Assembly (NCBI GenBank): GCA_963783175.1
Contig: CAWANG010000024.1
Location: forward strand, 8,656 to 72,655
DNA length: 64,000 nt
From: Roseiarcus sp963783175
GTDB lineage: Bacteria; Pseudomonadota; Alphaproteobacteria; Rhizobiales; Beijerinckiaceae
Direction: 5' to 3'
The notes under the pieces are model-generated. The model was not told the DNA's origin. It searched no databases and saw nothing but the letters and a program-made list of their open reading frames with translations. Below, in pieces: positions 51,816-60,663 of the stretch; position 1 is the stretch's first letter, and every line of letters begins with the position of its first letter. Made by a program: the position numbers and the translations under genes.

Positions 51816-52443
51816 AGCGGCAAAGAGGCCGGCGGCGGGCACGAGCCGCACGACAACCATTTGCGATAGTCAGAAACCTGCGATATGATGATCACTTCCT
51901 GAGCCTGAGGGCCGCGGAAAGGAGTGCTGGTTTATAACATTGGTATTAGGTTAAAAAGAGCGGCGTTTGGAGAAACCCGCCTGTCCCCTTGGATTCCGGC
52001 ATAACCCATTGAGAAGTCTCGATTGGCAGAAGGAGAATTCTTGGATTTCGCTTCCCTCTCCTTTGATGGGGGGGGTGTAAGCTCTCCACTATAGGTAGGA
52101 CACGTTTTTTGCGGACGATTGTGGCAAGTAAGTTAAATATTCGCCGCGCCGTGTATCAGCCACACCGACCGGCGTTGGCCAGTCGTAAGACAGAATTATA
52201 CGAACAATCAAGTACACAGTAAGAACGTGCAAGGATTTAGCTACTTGCCACAATTCTGTATAAACCGCCACATTTGAATATAGAATGTGGCCGGCGCGTC
52301 ATGGGAGGCCTGACGGTAGTCGGCTGGCGTTCATGGTCCCTGGGCGCGTCGGTGCGGCCCGCGCCGCAGCTCGCCGGCTGGCCAGGATGGCTAGGAGCAG
52401 TACGCCAGAACACACCACGTTCCTCCCGCCGCGTCAGACGCCC
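51816..52443. other. AT-rich intergenic region with a spaced inverted repeat
   Basis: About 630 bases, clearly less GC-rich than the neighbours between 51,900 and 52,290. No supported gene. It holds the 137-base inverted-repeat element described separately. Confidence 0.55.
52118..52254. repeat. Spaced inverted repeat (possible MITE-like element)
   Basis: ATTGTGGCAAGTA (52118-52130) and TACTTGCCACAAT (52242-52254) are perfect 13-base inverted arms; the match continues inward with one indel (AGTTAAAT against ATTTAGC). A second inner pair, CAGAATT (52191-52197) against AATTCTG (52252-52258), is also present. No target duplication is evident and no transposase is encoded. Confidence 0.55.
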
Positions 52444-55056
52444 TTAACGGTTGACGACAAACACATCGCTTAAAAAGTTCAAGTGCGGGCCCAGGTGCTG
52501 TTTGCCCTTCGTCAGGATCTCGAGGTCCTTGTCCATGGCGCTGGCCAATTCGGGCATCGAGATCACGCCGTGACCTTCCGGGTCCGCGCCGCCATTCAGC
52601 GCGTCGAGAAACGCCTGTGTGAATGCGCCATGATTCCAAGTTGAGCTCTCCTGTGAGAGCTCGTCCTTTCTTGACGACGTCAGCACCGTAACGTTGTCCA
52701 TATTCACGGCGTTTCGCAGCGCGCTGGCGTCGAGGTTGCCGCCGAGCCCCACCGCGCCTGAATGGCAGGCGTCAAGCAACAAAAGGACCTTTCCGCGCTC
52801 GGCGAGCTCCTTCACCTTGTGGGCAAATTCCTCGGCCGACACCGCGCTCGTCTCCATTGCGCTCGGCGTCCTGGCGTCGAATCCATAAGGGACTAGATAA
52901 AACTGGCCGTCGATCATCTCGCCGTGGCTCGAAAACAGAATGACGGCGACGTCCTGATCGGAACCGCTCGTTCGCATATTATGCGCCATTGCGTCCATCG
53001 CCTCAAGAATTGCCTCGCGATTCGCCTTCTCATCGGCCAGATACTGGACGCTGACGTCGGCATAAAGGGTTGCTTTGCCCGGCGCGCTCTTCTGACTTTC
53101 CAGAAGCGCGCTCGCGACGTCGTGCGCGTCGTCGACCGCATAGTCGAGTTTGAGGCTGCCCGCTTTGTCGCCGAAATGATCAATGCCGATTGCAAGCACA
53201 TGCAACACAGCGCCAGGAGGCTTCGCACTGCCCGTGGCTGTTTGGACAGAAAGACGGGCCGCGGCGACATCGGCAATCCCGAGCGCGCGCGCTGTTTCGA
53301 GCTCGGCCAGAACCAGCGGCAACGCGTCAGGCCGGTGCAGCCTGGGAATGGCCGAAACGGAGATTGCCGTAGCGGCGCTGTTTGGACCGTGATCGACCAC
53401 CCATTTGAGGACGTCCTGCGCGCCCGGCGTCGCCTCGTAGAACCCCTCCGGGGTCCATAGCACCCAGTCGGTCTTGTTAGCGAGCACCTGCAATGCGAGT
53501 AACTCGCGCCCGTCGTCTCCGCGATGCCAGCGGATTGTGCCGTCGCCATAGGCCGCGACCAGAACGCGCCCATCCTTGCTGGCGTTGACCGCCCAGACCT
53601 CGTTTCGCGTCTCTCGACGCCATTTGACGGTTCCCGCATTGTCGTAGGCGGCAAGGGCAAAGCTCGAACCAAGAAAAAATCGCTTGCCGTCCTGGGCGAT
53701 CGCGACGCTTCGAGACGTGTCATATTGTTCGAAAGGAATTGCGCGACCGTCAAGCGACGGGCTCATGCCGTTTTCCCAACCGTCGATCAGCAACCCCTGG
53801 CGGTTCGGCGCCAATGTCAAGCCGTCGTTGAGCGCACCGCCCCTCAGCCGAAGCGACCGCAGGTCGAAACGAAGCCGCGTGCTGGCGGCATCGCCAAAGC
53901 CGAAGTCGACAACTTTCCCGTCGGCCGAGATCCGCACGGCGTCGGTTTGCGCTCGAAAGTCGGCGATAGGTGACGAAACTGTCCAGATGGCTTTTCCTTC
54001 CGGACTCATCAAGCCGAGACATGCCCCAGACGAAGCCACAAGGATCCGCCCGTCCGGAAGGGTGCCGAGTCCCGCGGCGGCGAATAGGTCGCAAAACGGC
54101 AGCCGCTGTTCTTTTCCCGTCCCCGCGTGGTCCCACGCCAGCAGTACGTTTTGCCTCGCGTCGGCGGTGCGGGCCGCGAACAAAGTGCGTCCGTCCTGCG
54201 ACCAGGCGACCTCTGCGAGCCCGTCAGGTCGGGGGACCAGACTAGTGGGGCTTGGCCCTGGGACGTGAACGAGGGACTTTCCGTCGAACAGGTCGACGGC
54301 CGGAACAATGTCGTAACCTACCACCAGCCGTTGGCCATCGGGACTGAAGGCGATACGGCTAGGAAATATTCCGCTCGGCGCCTTAACCGGTCCGACGATG
54401 AGGCGAAAATTCGAGTCGTAAAGTCGAATAGTTCCGTTCGAGGCGAAGGTGGTTGTCGCGAGGCGCCCGTCGGACGCGAATGCGGCGCCGTAGCTCTCGC
54501 CGTCGTAGACGTCTCGAAACGCTTCGCCCCATTGCTTGTCGCGATCAAAAACGCGTATGCCGTTCTTTCCTCCCAGCGTCGCCGCAAGATAGCGGCCGTC
54601 GAGCGAGAACTTGAGAAAATGGACGACGTCGGGCAAGTCGCTATGAATTCGCTGGATCATGGCGCCCGACGCACGGTCGAAGAGATAGATCACCGTTTCG
54701 CCGTCTATCCGCTCGGTCCAGCCGCCGGCGGCGATAGTCGACCCGTCAGGGCTGATCGCAACCGCATAGATGTTTCCCACCGGGTCGGGCCCGACCGGGA
54801 TCCAGATCGTGCGCAGGAGCTTGCCATCCGCCGCCGACCATATCCGGACCGTGCGATCGCTTCCTCCGGTGATCGCGAATCTTCCGTCCGCGTCGAGCGC
54901 GAGCGACCGAATAGCGGCGCTATGAGTGCCCGGATCGACCGCGAGAGACGGGCGGTCAAAGAGATCCTGCCCAACCGCCGGGGCGCTGGACAGCGCGGCG
55001 ACTAAAACTGGCGCGGCGACTATTGCAGCGGCGTAACCTCTCCAAAATCGGGCCAT
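52444..55056 (-). CDS. Exported WD40-repeat protein with C-terminal caspase (C14) domain
   Basis: About 870 residues. A signal peptide (YAAAIVAAPVLVAALSSAPA) is followed by a beta-propeller of WD40-like repeats over roughly residues 40-530, for example IRSLALDADGRFAITGGSDR, TVRIWSAADGKLLRTIW and VWAVNASKDGRVLVAAYGDG. The C-terminal ~245 residues form a metacaspase/caspase-like fold: HVLAIGIDHFGD, catalytic His in VILFSSHGEM and catalytic Cys in LLLLDACHSGAVG. GGAGG seven bases before ATG 55056 fixes the start, which overlaps the small upstream gene by 37 bases. Similar fusions occur in bacteria; substrate and trigger are unknown, and the exported location is unusual for a signalling protease. 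Confidence 0.9.
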   Translation of the reverse strand: MARFWRGYAAAIVAAPVLVAALSSAPAVGQDLFDRPSLAVDPGTHSAAIRSLALDADGRFAITGGSDRTVRIWSAADGKLLRTIWIPVGPDPVGNIYAVAISPDGSTIAAGGWTERIDGETVIYLFDRASGAMIQRIHSDLPDVVHFLKFSLDGRYLAATLGGKNGIRVFDRDKQWGEAFRDVYDGESYGAAFASDGRLATTTFASNGTIRLYDSNFRLIVGPVKAPSGIFPSRIAFSPDGQRLVVGYDIVPAVDLFDGKSLVHVPGPSPTSLVPRPDGLAEVAWSQDGRTLFAARTADARQNVLLAWDHAGTGKEQRLPFCDLFAAAGLGTLPDGRILVASSGACLGLMSPEGKAIWTVSSPIADFRAQTDAVRISADGKVVDFGFGDAASTRLRFDLRSLRLRGGALNDGLTLAPNRQGLLIDGWENGMSPSLDGRAIPFEQYDTSRSVAIAQDGKRFFLGSSFALAAYDNAGTVKWRRETRNEVWAVNASKDGRVLVAAYGDGTIRWHRGDDGRELLALQVLANKTDWVLWTPEGFYEATPGAQDVLKWVVDHGPNSAATAISVSAIPRLHRPDALPLVLAELETARALGIADVAAARLSVQTATGSAKPPGAVLHVLAIGIDHFGDKAGSLKLDYAVDDAHDVASALLESQKSAPGKATLYADVSVQYLADEKANREAILEAMDAMAHNMRTSGSDQDVAVILFSSHGEMIDGQFYLVPYGFDARTPSAMETSAVSAEEFAHKVKELAERGKVLLLLDACHSGAVGLGGNLDASALRNAVNMDNVTVLTSSRKDELSQESSTWNHGAFTQAFLDALNGGADPEGHGVISMPELASAMDKDLEILTKGKQHLGPHLNFLSDVFVVNR

Positions 55057-55575
55057 TTGGCCGCCTCCAATTGGGCTCTGATAGTCTCCAATGCGAGCTT
55101 GTCCTTTTCCACTTGGCGCGTCCATACCGCGCTGACGCCTGAGGAGATTGCGTTCACGATCGGCTCGATCGGCCCTTTCAGGATCTCTTCGACCACGCCT
55201 TTATTCCCTCCCGCCCCGGAGACTGTCTTGAGCGCGGAGTCGCAGACCTCCTGAAGCCCCAGCCCCGCCTCTTTGAGACGCGTGAGGACTTCCGGGAGCG
55301 TGTCGGGCTTGCCGCCCTGGACAAGCGCGATCGTCAGTCCAGCGATGACCCCGTCGGCCTGCGCTTTAGCAGCCCCGTATGTGAGCCGGCCGGTCGCTAT
55401 CGCCGACTTGTCGCCGCTGGACTTCAGGACATCGACGCAGGTTTCAGCCTGCGACCGCTCTTGTGTAAGCAGTTCGATCGTCTCCGGCCAACCAACGCCC
55501 GTCGTCGCTGCGGCGGCCGGCGCGAGGACAGCGAGAGCGAAGAACAAAGCTTCCAAGAAACGTCTTCATCGTCAT
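55020..55575 (-). CDS. Small exported protein upstream of the caspase gene (probable frame break in the signal peptide)
   Basis: Read from a TTG at 55556 it is 178 residues starting MEALFFALAVLAPAAAATTG. A better N-terminus is encoded one frame away: ATG 55575 reads MTMKTFL, and removing one G near 55554 joins it to EALFFALAVLAPAAA to make a normal Sec signal peptide after AGGA. The mature part is Ala/Gly/Glu-rich and helical with two Cys (ETCVDVL and QEVCDSAL) and no known domain. It overlaps the caspase start, so the two are translationally coupled and likely act together. Confidence 0.75.
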
Positions 55576-55704
55576 GGCAAATCCTGTCGCCAACCGCCAG
55601 AGCGCACGCAAAGGAAGGATTTGGCAGAAGAATACACCCGGATGGCGGATCAGCAAGCGTGGTGTCGGTCCCACAGCCTATGCTCGGAGGCCTAGTCACA
55701 GCAA

Positions 55705-56265
55705 TCACTTACACCTACGGTGGCTACTATTGCTCAAAGCTACCGTAGTTGCCAGGCAGTTGTGACCCGCTACGCTCGCGTCCTGGGGCTGGCGCGGTTG
55801 TGAAGAAGATGAAGAGTTGGCGTTCATCGATGACGTAGTAGAATTTGATGACGTAGTAGAATTTCCATTTACCCCTTTCGCACCGGACATCGTTGCCGCC
55901 CAATAGTCGTTTGCCCTGACGCCTTTAGTAGCGGCCGCAGTGCCTTTAACAGGGGCCGCAGTGCCATTAATAGGGGCAGCTAACGGCCGCGGTTGCACCG
56001 ACGGCCGCGGCTGGAGGAGTGGCCGCTGTGGAAAGATTGGGCGCGGTTGGAGCAACATGTTCACGGAGCCCGCACTGGCTCCCGTCATTGGGATCAATGA
56101 CGGCGTAGCCGCTAAGACCAGCAGCGCAAGAACGGCTGTGCTTCTCAGCATTGCGTTTGCCGCGCCGATGGCATCGGCGAGTCTCGCTTCGATCTGCGTC
56201 AAGGAGAACGGTTTGCCAGTGGCCCGACGACCGGAACCACTTGCGTGAACCAGAACGCTCCGCAT
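55705..56265 (-). CDS. Low-complexity exported or membrane-anchored protein
   Basis: 186 residues with AAAGGAG about eight bases before ATG 56265. A basic N-terminal ~38 residues precede a hydrophobic segment (STAVLALLVLAATPSLI), so it is either an unusual signal or an anchor. The rest is repetitive: LLQPRP-type Pro/Arg units, then INGTAAPVKGTAAATKG, then Asn/Ser-rich NSTTSSNSTTSSMNANSSSS. The DNA shows matching tandem repeats. I recognise no family. Codon use resembles the neighbours, so it is probably a real gene. Confidence 0.6.
   Translation of the reverse strand: MRSVLVHASGSGRRATGKPFSLTQIEARLADAIGAANAMLRSTAVLALLVLAATPSLIPMTGASAGSVNMLLQPRPIFPQRPLLQPRPSVQPRPLAAPINGTAAPVKGTAAATKGVRANDYWAATMSGAKGVNGNSTTSSNSTTSSMNANSSSSSQPRQPQDASVAGHNCLATTVALSNSSHRRCK
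55829..55864. repeat. Perfect 18-base tandem duplication
   Basis: GATGACGTAGTAGAATTT occurs twice in direct tandem (55829-55846, 55847-55864) and encodes the duplicated NSTTSS-type unit of the low-complexity protein. A second, imperfect 21-base repeat with period around GCCGCAGTGCC lies at about 55934-55975. Confidence 0.85.
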
Positions 56266-56392
56266 GACAGCATCTCCTTTCGGTCGATGCCTGGATACTG
56301 TGCCTCACAGATCTTCCGCGACGCCCACTAGCAACACTTCATAAAATTCAACGCCTGTCTGTGATCAGCGTCACACGACGCGGGCCTTTCCT

Positions 56393-58825
56393 TCAGAACG
56401 AATATTGCAGCTGACCGCCTCCGTGGATGGTCCATCCGGGCTGCCCCCCCATAGTGCCGATCACAAAGACGCTGGCCACAAACCGAGGGCCGATCCGATA
56501 GTTAAGATTCGCGCTGTACTCGCCCCAAGCGGAGTTCGCGATGCCGCCAGGCGCGACTGGTCCAAAGTCGACGACGTTGACTTGAGACCCGGCCCCTGGG
56601 CTGAACCCGTAGTCGAGCGCAGCGCTTAGGCTGACGGAAATGTTATCGCTGAAAAGACGGGTATATTGGCCGCCTACTTTTGCGACATTGAGGGTGGAAA
56701 GGCCGCTTGGAACCGATGCGGGATAGGGATTGTTCACGTTCTCCGACTCCGCGAATCCCCCCGTTTGCATCCAGTCCCGGTCCAACTCGCTGTAAACAGC
56801 TGCCTGGTCCACCGAGGTCAATGAGGCGGCCAATCCGGCCCGCCCAAATATCGTCGCGTTCCGGTCGATCGTCGACGCATAGCCCGTCGAGGTCGTCGGG
56901 CCATTGGCGTAGGATCGGGAATACTGGACCTGCTCGTAGGGGGTGACGGCGCCCCCGAACTCGACGAATGGGCGGCTGCGCCCCCAATCCGCGAAATCAT
57001 AATGGAGCGAGGCCGCCGCCATGGGAGCGTTGTCGATGGTCGAGCCCGAATCGGAATAGGAGTTATAGGAAACGCCGCCAAGCAGGGTCAGCCGGTCGGT
57101 GAGGCTCCATTGTCCCGACGCGCCCAGCGAGAATGAGCCGAACGAAGCGAATCCCGACCCGCAAGTGGAGCAACCGAACCGTCCGGCTGCGCCAAGCAGG
57201 ATCGAGGCGAGCAAGTCGTTTGTGATGATCTGTCGTTGCTGGGTCTTCGCGAGTTTGTTAATCGAGTTCTGAATGTCGGTTTGCGTCGAGGTCGGCGACG
57301 AGACGAGATACCAATCGTCGTTGCTTTCATCGAGGCCGTATTTGTAACCGCCGACGACAGGCGTGTTGGCCAGCGCAAAGGCGTTGGGCGCAATCGTCGC
57401 CCCATCCGTCGCTACGACAATCGGTATGCCGGCGCCAGAGGTTTGTCCGCCCGTGCCGCCGATGTTCTTGATCGTCAGCAGCGTCGAGCCGGTCGCGCGT
57501 CCGCCATTGACGATGATCTGATCCGAAGGCGAACCTGATCCGCCCAGCACGGCGTTCAGAGTGACGTTGGCGCCCGAGCCCACGTAGTTGTTGACCGTCA
57601 GCGTCTTGAATGCGCCGCCCGAGCCGGGCGGAGCGAAGACAATGACGCTGTTGGCGACGCTGAGGTTCGAGACCATCGACGAGCCTGTCATCGTCCAGAG
57701 GGTCCCGTTCGTAAGGAAGACGTTGGTGGTCGATTTCGAATCGGTTTGGATCGCGCCGGTCAGCGTTGATGCGTTCGAGTTGAGCGTGACGGCGCTGCCT
57801 CCCGTCGTGTCAAGGAGGTTGTAGGATGCGACGGCGACGGTGTTGTTGAAATTGATCGTCGCGGTCGAATAACCGGGCCAGATGCAAGGGACGGCTAGTT
57901 CGCCAATCAAATTGCCCGATCCGCTGTCGAACCTGAAATTGTCGAAGGTCGCAACCGCGTTGGCCGCACGGATCAAATCAATCGCGTCACCGGCAGTGGA
58001 AACCGTTCCGCCGCCAGTGGCGAAGATCGACGGGGAAGCGCCGGCTAAAAGAAAGGCCGTCGAGGAGATCTGCGACGTCGTGATATTGAGCGCACCCGAC
58101 GCCGAGACGGCGCCCGCGACGGCAACCACGCCCACGTCCCTGCGGCCGAGAGCGTTGATCGTCGTCGGACCCTCAACGGATATCGCGCCGCCGAAGGCCG
58201 CTGACAATCCAACGTCCTTGATCGCATTCAAGGCGATGTTTGTCGCACCTTTGAGCGTGGCCAAACTGCCAGGACCGTCGACTTGCACGCCACCAGACCT
58301 GCTGCCGTTCACCACGATATCGAGCGTACTGCCACTCGAGACGGTGCCGCCGGACGCAACACGGAGCCCGAACGCGTCTTTGCCGGCGGTCGAGATTGTT
58401 GTCGGCGCGATCAGCGAAATCGCGCCTCCATGGCTGGCGTAGAGGCCAAATGAGGCGACCCCGATCGTGGAAATGGTTGTCGCGCCAGTGAAATTGATTT
58501 GCGCCCCTGTCCCGTAGCTCCAGGCGCCGTAGGCTCTGGCTGGGCCGCCAGTGTTGATCGTCACGGCGCCAGGCGAATTGATGACGCCGCCAGAGTAGGC
58601 GAAGAATCCGACACCCATAGGTGCGTACACGCCGGCAGCGGCCGTGCAGACGTCGCCGGTGAGCGCAAACACGTTGGTCGCGCTCTGGTATGTGCAACTG
58701 GCGACGGCGTGTTCTGTAGTGAAGGCCAGCGTCAGCAAGGTCGCGGGGGCGATCAGCCAGGTCGACCCGGGCGCTCTACCGAAGGTAACGATCGGCAATA
58801 GGCGATGTGTCGCCATGCCCCTCAC
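56393..58825 (-). CDS. Autotransporter (type Va) with pertactin-like passenger
   Basis: About 810 residues. An N-terminal signal (LIAPATLLTLAFTTEHAVAS) leads to a passenger of Gly/Ser/Thr-rich beta-helix repeats (for example GGAISLIAPTTISTAGKDAF, AFGGAISVEGPTTINALGRR). The C-terminal ~270 residues are an autotransporter beta-barrel (LGASGQWSLTDRLTLLGGVS; FVEFGGAVTPYEQVQYSR) ending in the aromatic outer-membrane signal LQYSF. A Cys pair RFGCSTCGSG sits near the linker. Start may be GTG 58825 or ATG 58816. Function of the passenger (adhesion or surface coat) is inferred from family only. Confidence 0.9.
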   Translation of the reverse strand: MRGMATHRLLPIVTFGRAPGSTWLIAPATLLTLAFTTEHAVASCTYQSATNVFALTGDVCTAAAGVYAPMGVGFFAYSGGVINSPGAVTINTGGPARAYGAWSYGTGAQINFTGATTISTIGVASFGLYASHGGAISLIAPTTISTAGKDAFGLRVASGGTVSSGSTLDIVVNGSRSGGVQVDGPGSLATLKGATNIALNAIKDVGLSAAFGGAISVEGPTTINALGRRDVGVVAVAGAVSASGALNITTSQISSTAFLLAGASPSIFATGGGTVSTAGDAIDLIRAANAVATFDNFRFDSGSGNLIGELAVPCIWPGYSTATINFNNTVAVASYNLLDTTGGSAVTLNSNASTLTGAIQTDSKSTTNVFLTNGTLWTMTGSSMVSNLSVANSVIVFAPPGSGGAFKTLTVNNYVGSGANVTLNAVLGGSGSPSDQIIVNGGRATGSTLLTIKNIGGTGGQTSGAGIPIVVATDGATIAPNAFALANTPVVGGYKYGLDESNDDWYLVSSPTSTQTDIQNSINKLAKTQQRQIITNDLLASILLGAAGRFGCSTCGSGFASFGSFSLGASGQWSLTDRLTLLGGVSYNSYSDSGSTIDNAPMAAASLHYDFADWGRSRPFVEFGGAVTPYEQVQYSRSYANGPTTSTGYASTIDRNATIFGRAGLAASLTSVDQAAVYSELDRDWMQTGGFAESENVNNPYPASVPSGLSTLNVAKVGGQYTRLFSDNISVSLSAALDYGFSPGAGSQVNVVDFGPVAPGGIANSAWGEYSANLNYRIGPRFVASVFVIGTMGGQPGWTIHGGGQLQYSF

Positions 58826-59057
58826 CTACAGAGAATCGCAATAAGAAATTAATCGCGACGATCAGATTCCATGAATCGTCGATTGTCAATCGTTGCGGAC
58901 GCTGAAAACAAGTCTTTTGTTAAACAAGAGGGCGAACTCTTCAGGGCGATATAGTCTACCACATGAGCACGGCGTTTAGGGTTGCTGCGCGGGCGCATTC
59001 GGGCCTGCCCGGTCGCGCTAAGCCCGCTTTCGCGAGGGCAGGCGCGGGCAAGGCGTC

Positions 59058-59591
59058 CTATGGGAGCCTTGCGCCGATCAATCCTCCGATCGCTCGCGCC
59101 AGCGCTCTGGCCGTTCGTCCCGCGGTCTCGTTGAGCGCGATCGTCTTTTCGAGCGCCGCTATGCGCTTCTCTTGTGCGTCGTTTTTCGCCGCGAGAACGG
59201 CGAGCATGGTTTCGACGTTGGCCTGCCAACGGCCGTACGGGGAGGCGGCGAATTGGTCTGGCGGGAGCGGGTATCCAGGTCCGCAATCAATAAGGCCTGG
59301 GCCTGGACGGCCGCCGATCGCGGGCGTCGAGCCCCCTGACATGGTTCCCGGGGACCCGGGCGCAGTCGCGTGGGGCAAGCCTCCCGTTGGCGTTGCGGGC
59401 AACAGGGACCCGGCTAGCATCGCTGGAAAACCCCCGATCGCGGCCGTCCTCGCGGAGGCCAGGTCGGGCGCGAGAACGGGCCTCCGAGCGATCGACGGGC
59501 CATTCTTTGGGGCGGTTGGCGAAGTTCCGGCTTTGAGGCGTGCGCGTCGCGCCCGCTGATACAAGCGCATTTCGTCGCGGGTGCGAGACAT
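59058..59591 (-). CDS. Hypothetical protein with basic N-terminus and C-terminal coiled coil
   Basis: 177 residues from ATG 59591. It begins MSRTRDEMRLYQRARRARLK, a basic helix like those of small mobile-element proteins, continues with a Pro/Gly/Ala-rich linker and ends with a helix predicted to coil (MLAVLAAKNDAQEKRIAALE then KTIALNETAGRTARAL). No known domain. The frame extends upstream to 59738 with less protein-like sequence. It marks the start of the accessory region to the right. Confidence 0.5.
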   Translation of the reverse strand: MSRTRDEMRLYQRARRARLKAGTSPTAPKNGPSIARRPVLAPDLASARTAAIGGFPAMLAGSLLPATPTGGLPHATAPGSPGTMSGGSTPAIGGRPGPGLIDCGPGYPLPPDQFAASPYGRWQANVETMLAVLAAKNDAQEKRIAALEKTIALNETAGRTARALARAIGGLIGARLP

Positions 59592-59997
59592 GGATTCGAG
59601 GACCTGGTCGACCGAGTTACAGGGAATTGTAACACCGATTTCTGAGGATTTCCTGCGCGTTTTGGGCCGTTTTCGAGGACGCGGGCTGGCGCTCGGTCGG
59701 GCGGCGCGCTTCTCGGAACGTCCACATGTAACCGGCAAAGTCGCCGAGCTATTCGCTTTCGTCGACCCAAGTCGGGTCCGCGCCTTTCAGACCCCGTCAT
59801 CGCTTTGCCTTCGGGTTTGCCTGCGCCAGCCACGCGCCTTCGCCAGCTGACGGCGCGGATTGCGGGGCACCCCGCCATCGCTTCCGTGCGGGATTTATGC
59901 GCTGCTTTGGCCTAGCGGCGCTTGACGGCCGCCCCTCGGGCCGATATGTACGCTTGGTACATCTATGTACCGGGAGTACAGAGATGGAGCCCTATCT
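59592..59997. other. Intergenic region with tandem palindromic operators
   Basis: About 400 bases between divergent small genes. Mostly featureless except for the two TGTAC palindromes at 59946-59981, immediately before the two-repeat gene. Confidence 0.5.
59946..59981. promoter_or_regulatory. Two tandem ATGTAC-N5-GTACA(T/G) palindromes
   Basis: ATGTAC-GCTTG-GTACAT (59946-59962) is a perfect inverted repeat; ATGTAC-CGGGA-GTACAG (59965-59981) repeats it 19 bases on with one mismatch. Two identical half-site architectures in tandem just before a small gene are typical of operators bound by cooperative dimers, such as ribbon-helix-helix autorepressors. Confidence 0.75.
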
Positions 59998-60405
59998 TTG
60001 AACAGCCAATACAAGACGGGTGTGCCGGAGATTTTGGCCGAGGCGTTGGAGGCCGAGGCCGATCCTGAGGGCTGGACGTGGCGAGAGGCCTACAAGCTCG
60101 TACTGTGGCTCGGATTGGTCGCGATTGAGGACAAGGGCGGCCTACGAGCGGCCGAGGCGGCGCTTGGCGGATCGCTGGAAGCTGTTAGCAGCGCGAAAAC
60201 CCGGTCAATCAAAGTTCCGCGGGAGGCTCGCGACTTGGTCGAAATGGCGGAGCGGGAAGGAATTGAGTGGCAGCGCGCGCAACATCTCGCGTTGGCGGCC
60301 GGCCTCAAGACAATTGAAGCACGCGGGGGCTTCAACGAGACCAAGCGGCAAATCGAGGCGCTAAAGCGCAGCGTCGTCACGCATGCCTTTGGACGGCCGG
60401 GTTAG
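59998..60405 (+). CDS. Small protein made of two similar ~55-residue repeats
   Basis: 135 residues from a TTG at 59998 (an ATG at 59965 is in frame but lies inside the operator palindrome). The two halves align: VPEILAEALEAEADPEGWTW with REAYKLVLWLGLVAIEDKGG, against VPREARDLVEMAEREGIEWQ with RAQHLALAAGLKTIEARGG. Shared positions are VP, the W, A, LxL, GL, IE and GG. Helical and acidic-basic mixed, with a basic C-terminus. No family recognised; size and operators suggest a DNA-binding autoregulator of a mobile region. Followed by a hairpin terminator. Confidence 0.65.
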   Translation: MNSQYKTGVPEILAEALEAEADPEGWTWREAYKLVLWLGLVAIEDKGGLRAAEAALGGSLEAVSSAKTRSIKVPREARDLVEMAEREGIEWQRAQHLALAAGLKTIEARGGFNETKRQIEALKRSVVTHAFGRPG

Positions 60406-60414
60406 GGAGCAAAA

Positions 60415-60452
60415 ACGAAAAAGGCTCGATCGTCGCCAAACGATCGAGCCTT
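60415..60452 (-). terminator. 13-bp hairpin with T-run on the minus strand
   Basis: AAGGCTCGATCGT (60421-60433) and ACGATCGAGCCTT (60440-60452) pair perfectly around a 6-base loop. On the minus strand the hairpin is followed by TTTTTCGTTTTT, so it terminates minus-strand transcripts best, although no minus-strand gene is recognised just upstream. It may also end the plus-strand gene. Confidence 0.7.
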
Positions 60453-60663
60453 GGGTTTCGGACGGCGATTACCAGTCGCCGAGAAAGTAGAACGCAAGTG
60501 ATCGATATCAAGAACTGCAACGGCGTGCAACCAATTCCCGCCGCACCGGTCGCAAAATCCCAAGAAAATATTTGTCGCGGCACGTCGCTGTCGCCGGCAT
60601 CATCGAAAGAGCCTGCGGGAACGGAGCAAATGCCTTGCGCGATCAGGCCCGGCGGGGCGGCCA

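Noticed and set aside
54127..55005. 292-residue plus-strand frame
   Set aside because: Antisense to the WD40 part of the caspase protein.
57882..58442. 186-residue plus-strand frame with clean amino-acid mix
   Set aside because: Fully antisense to the autotransporter passenger; lacks a ribosome binding site and family resemblance.
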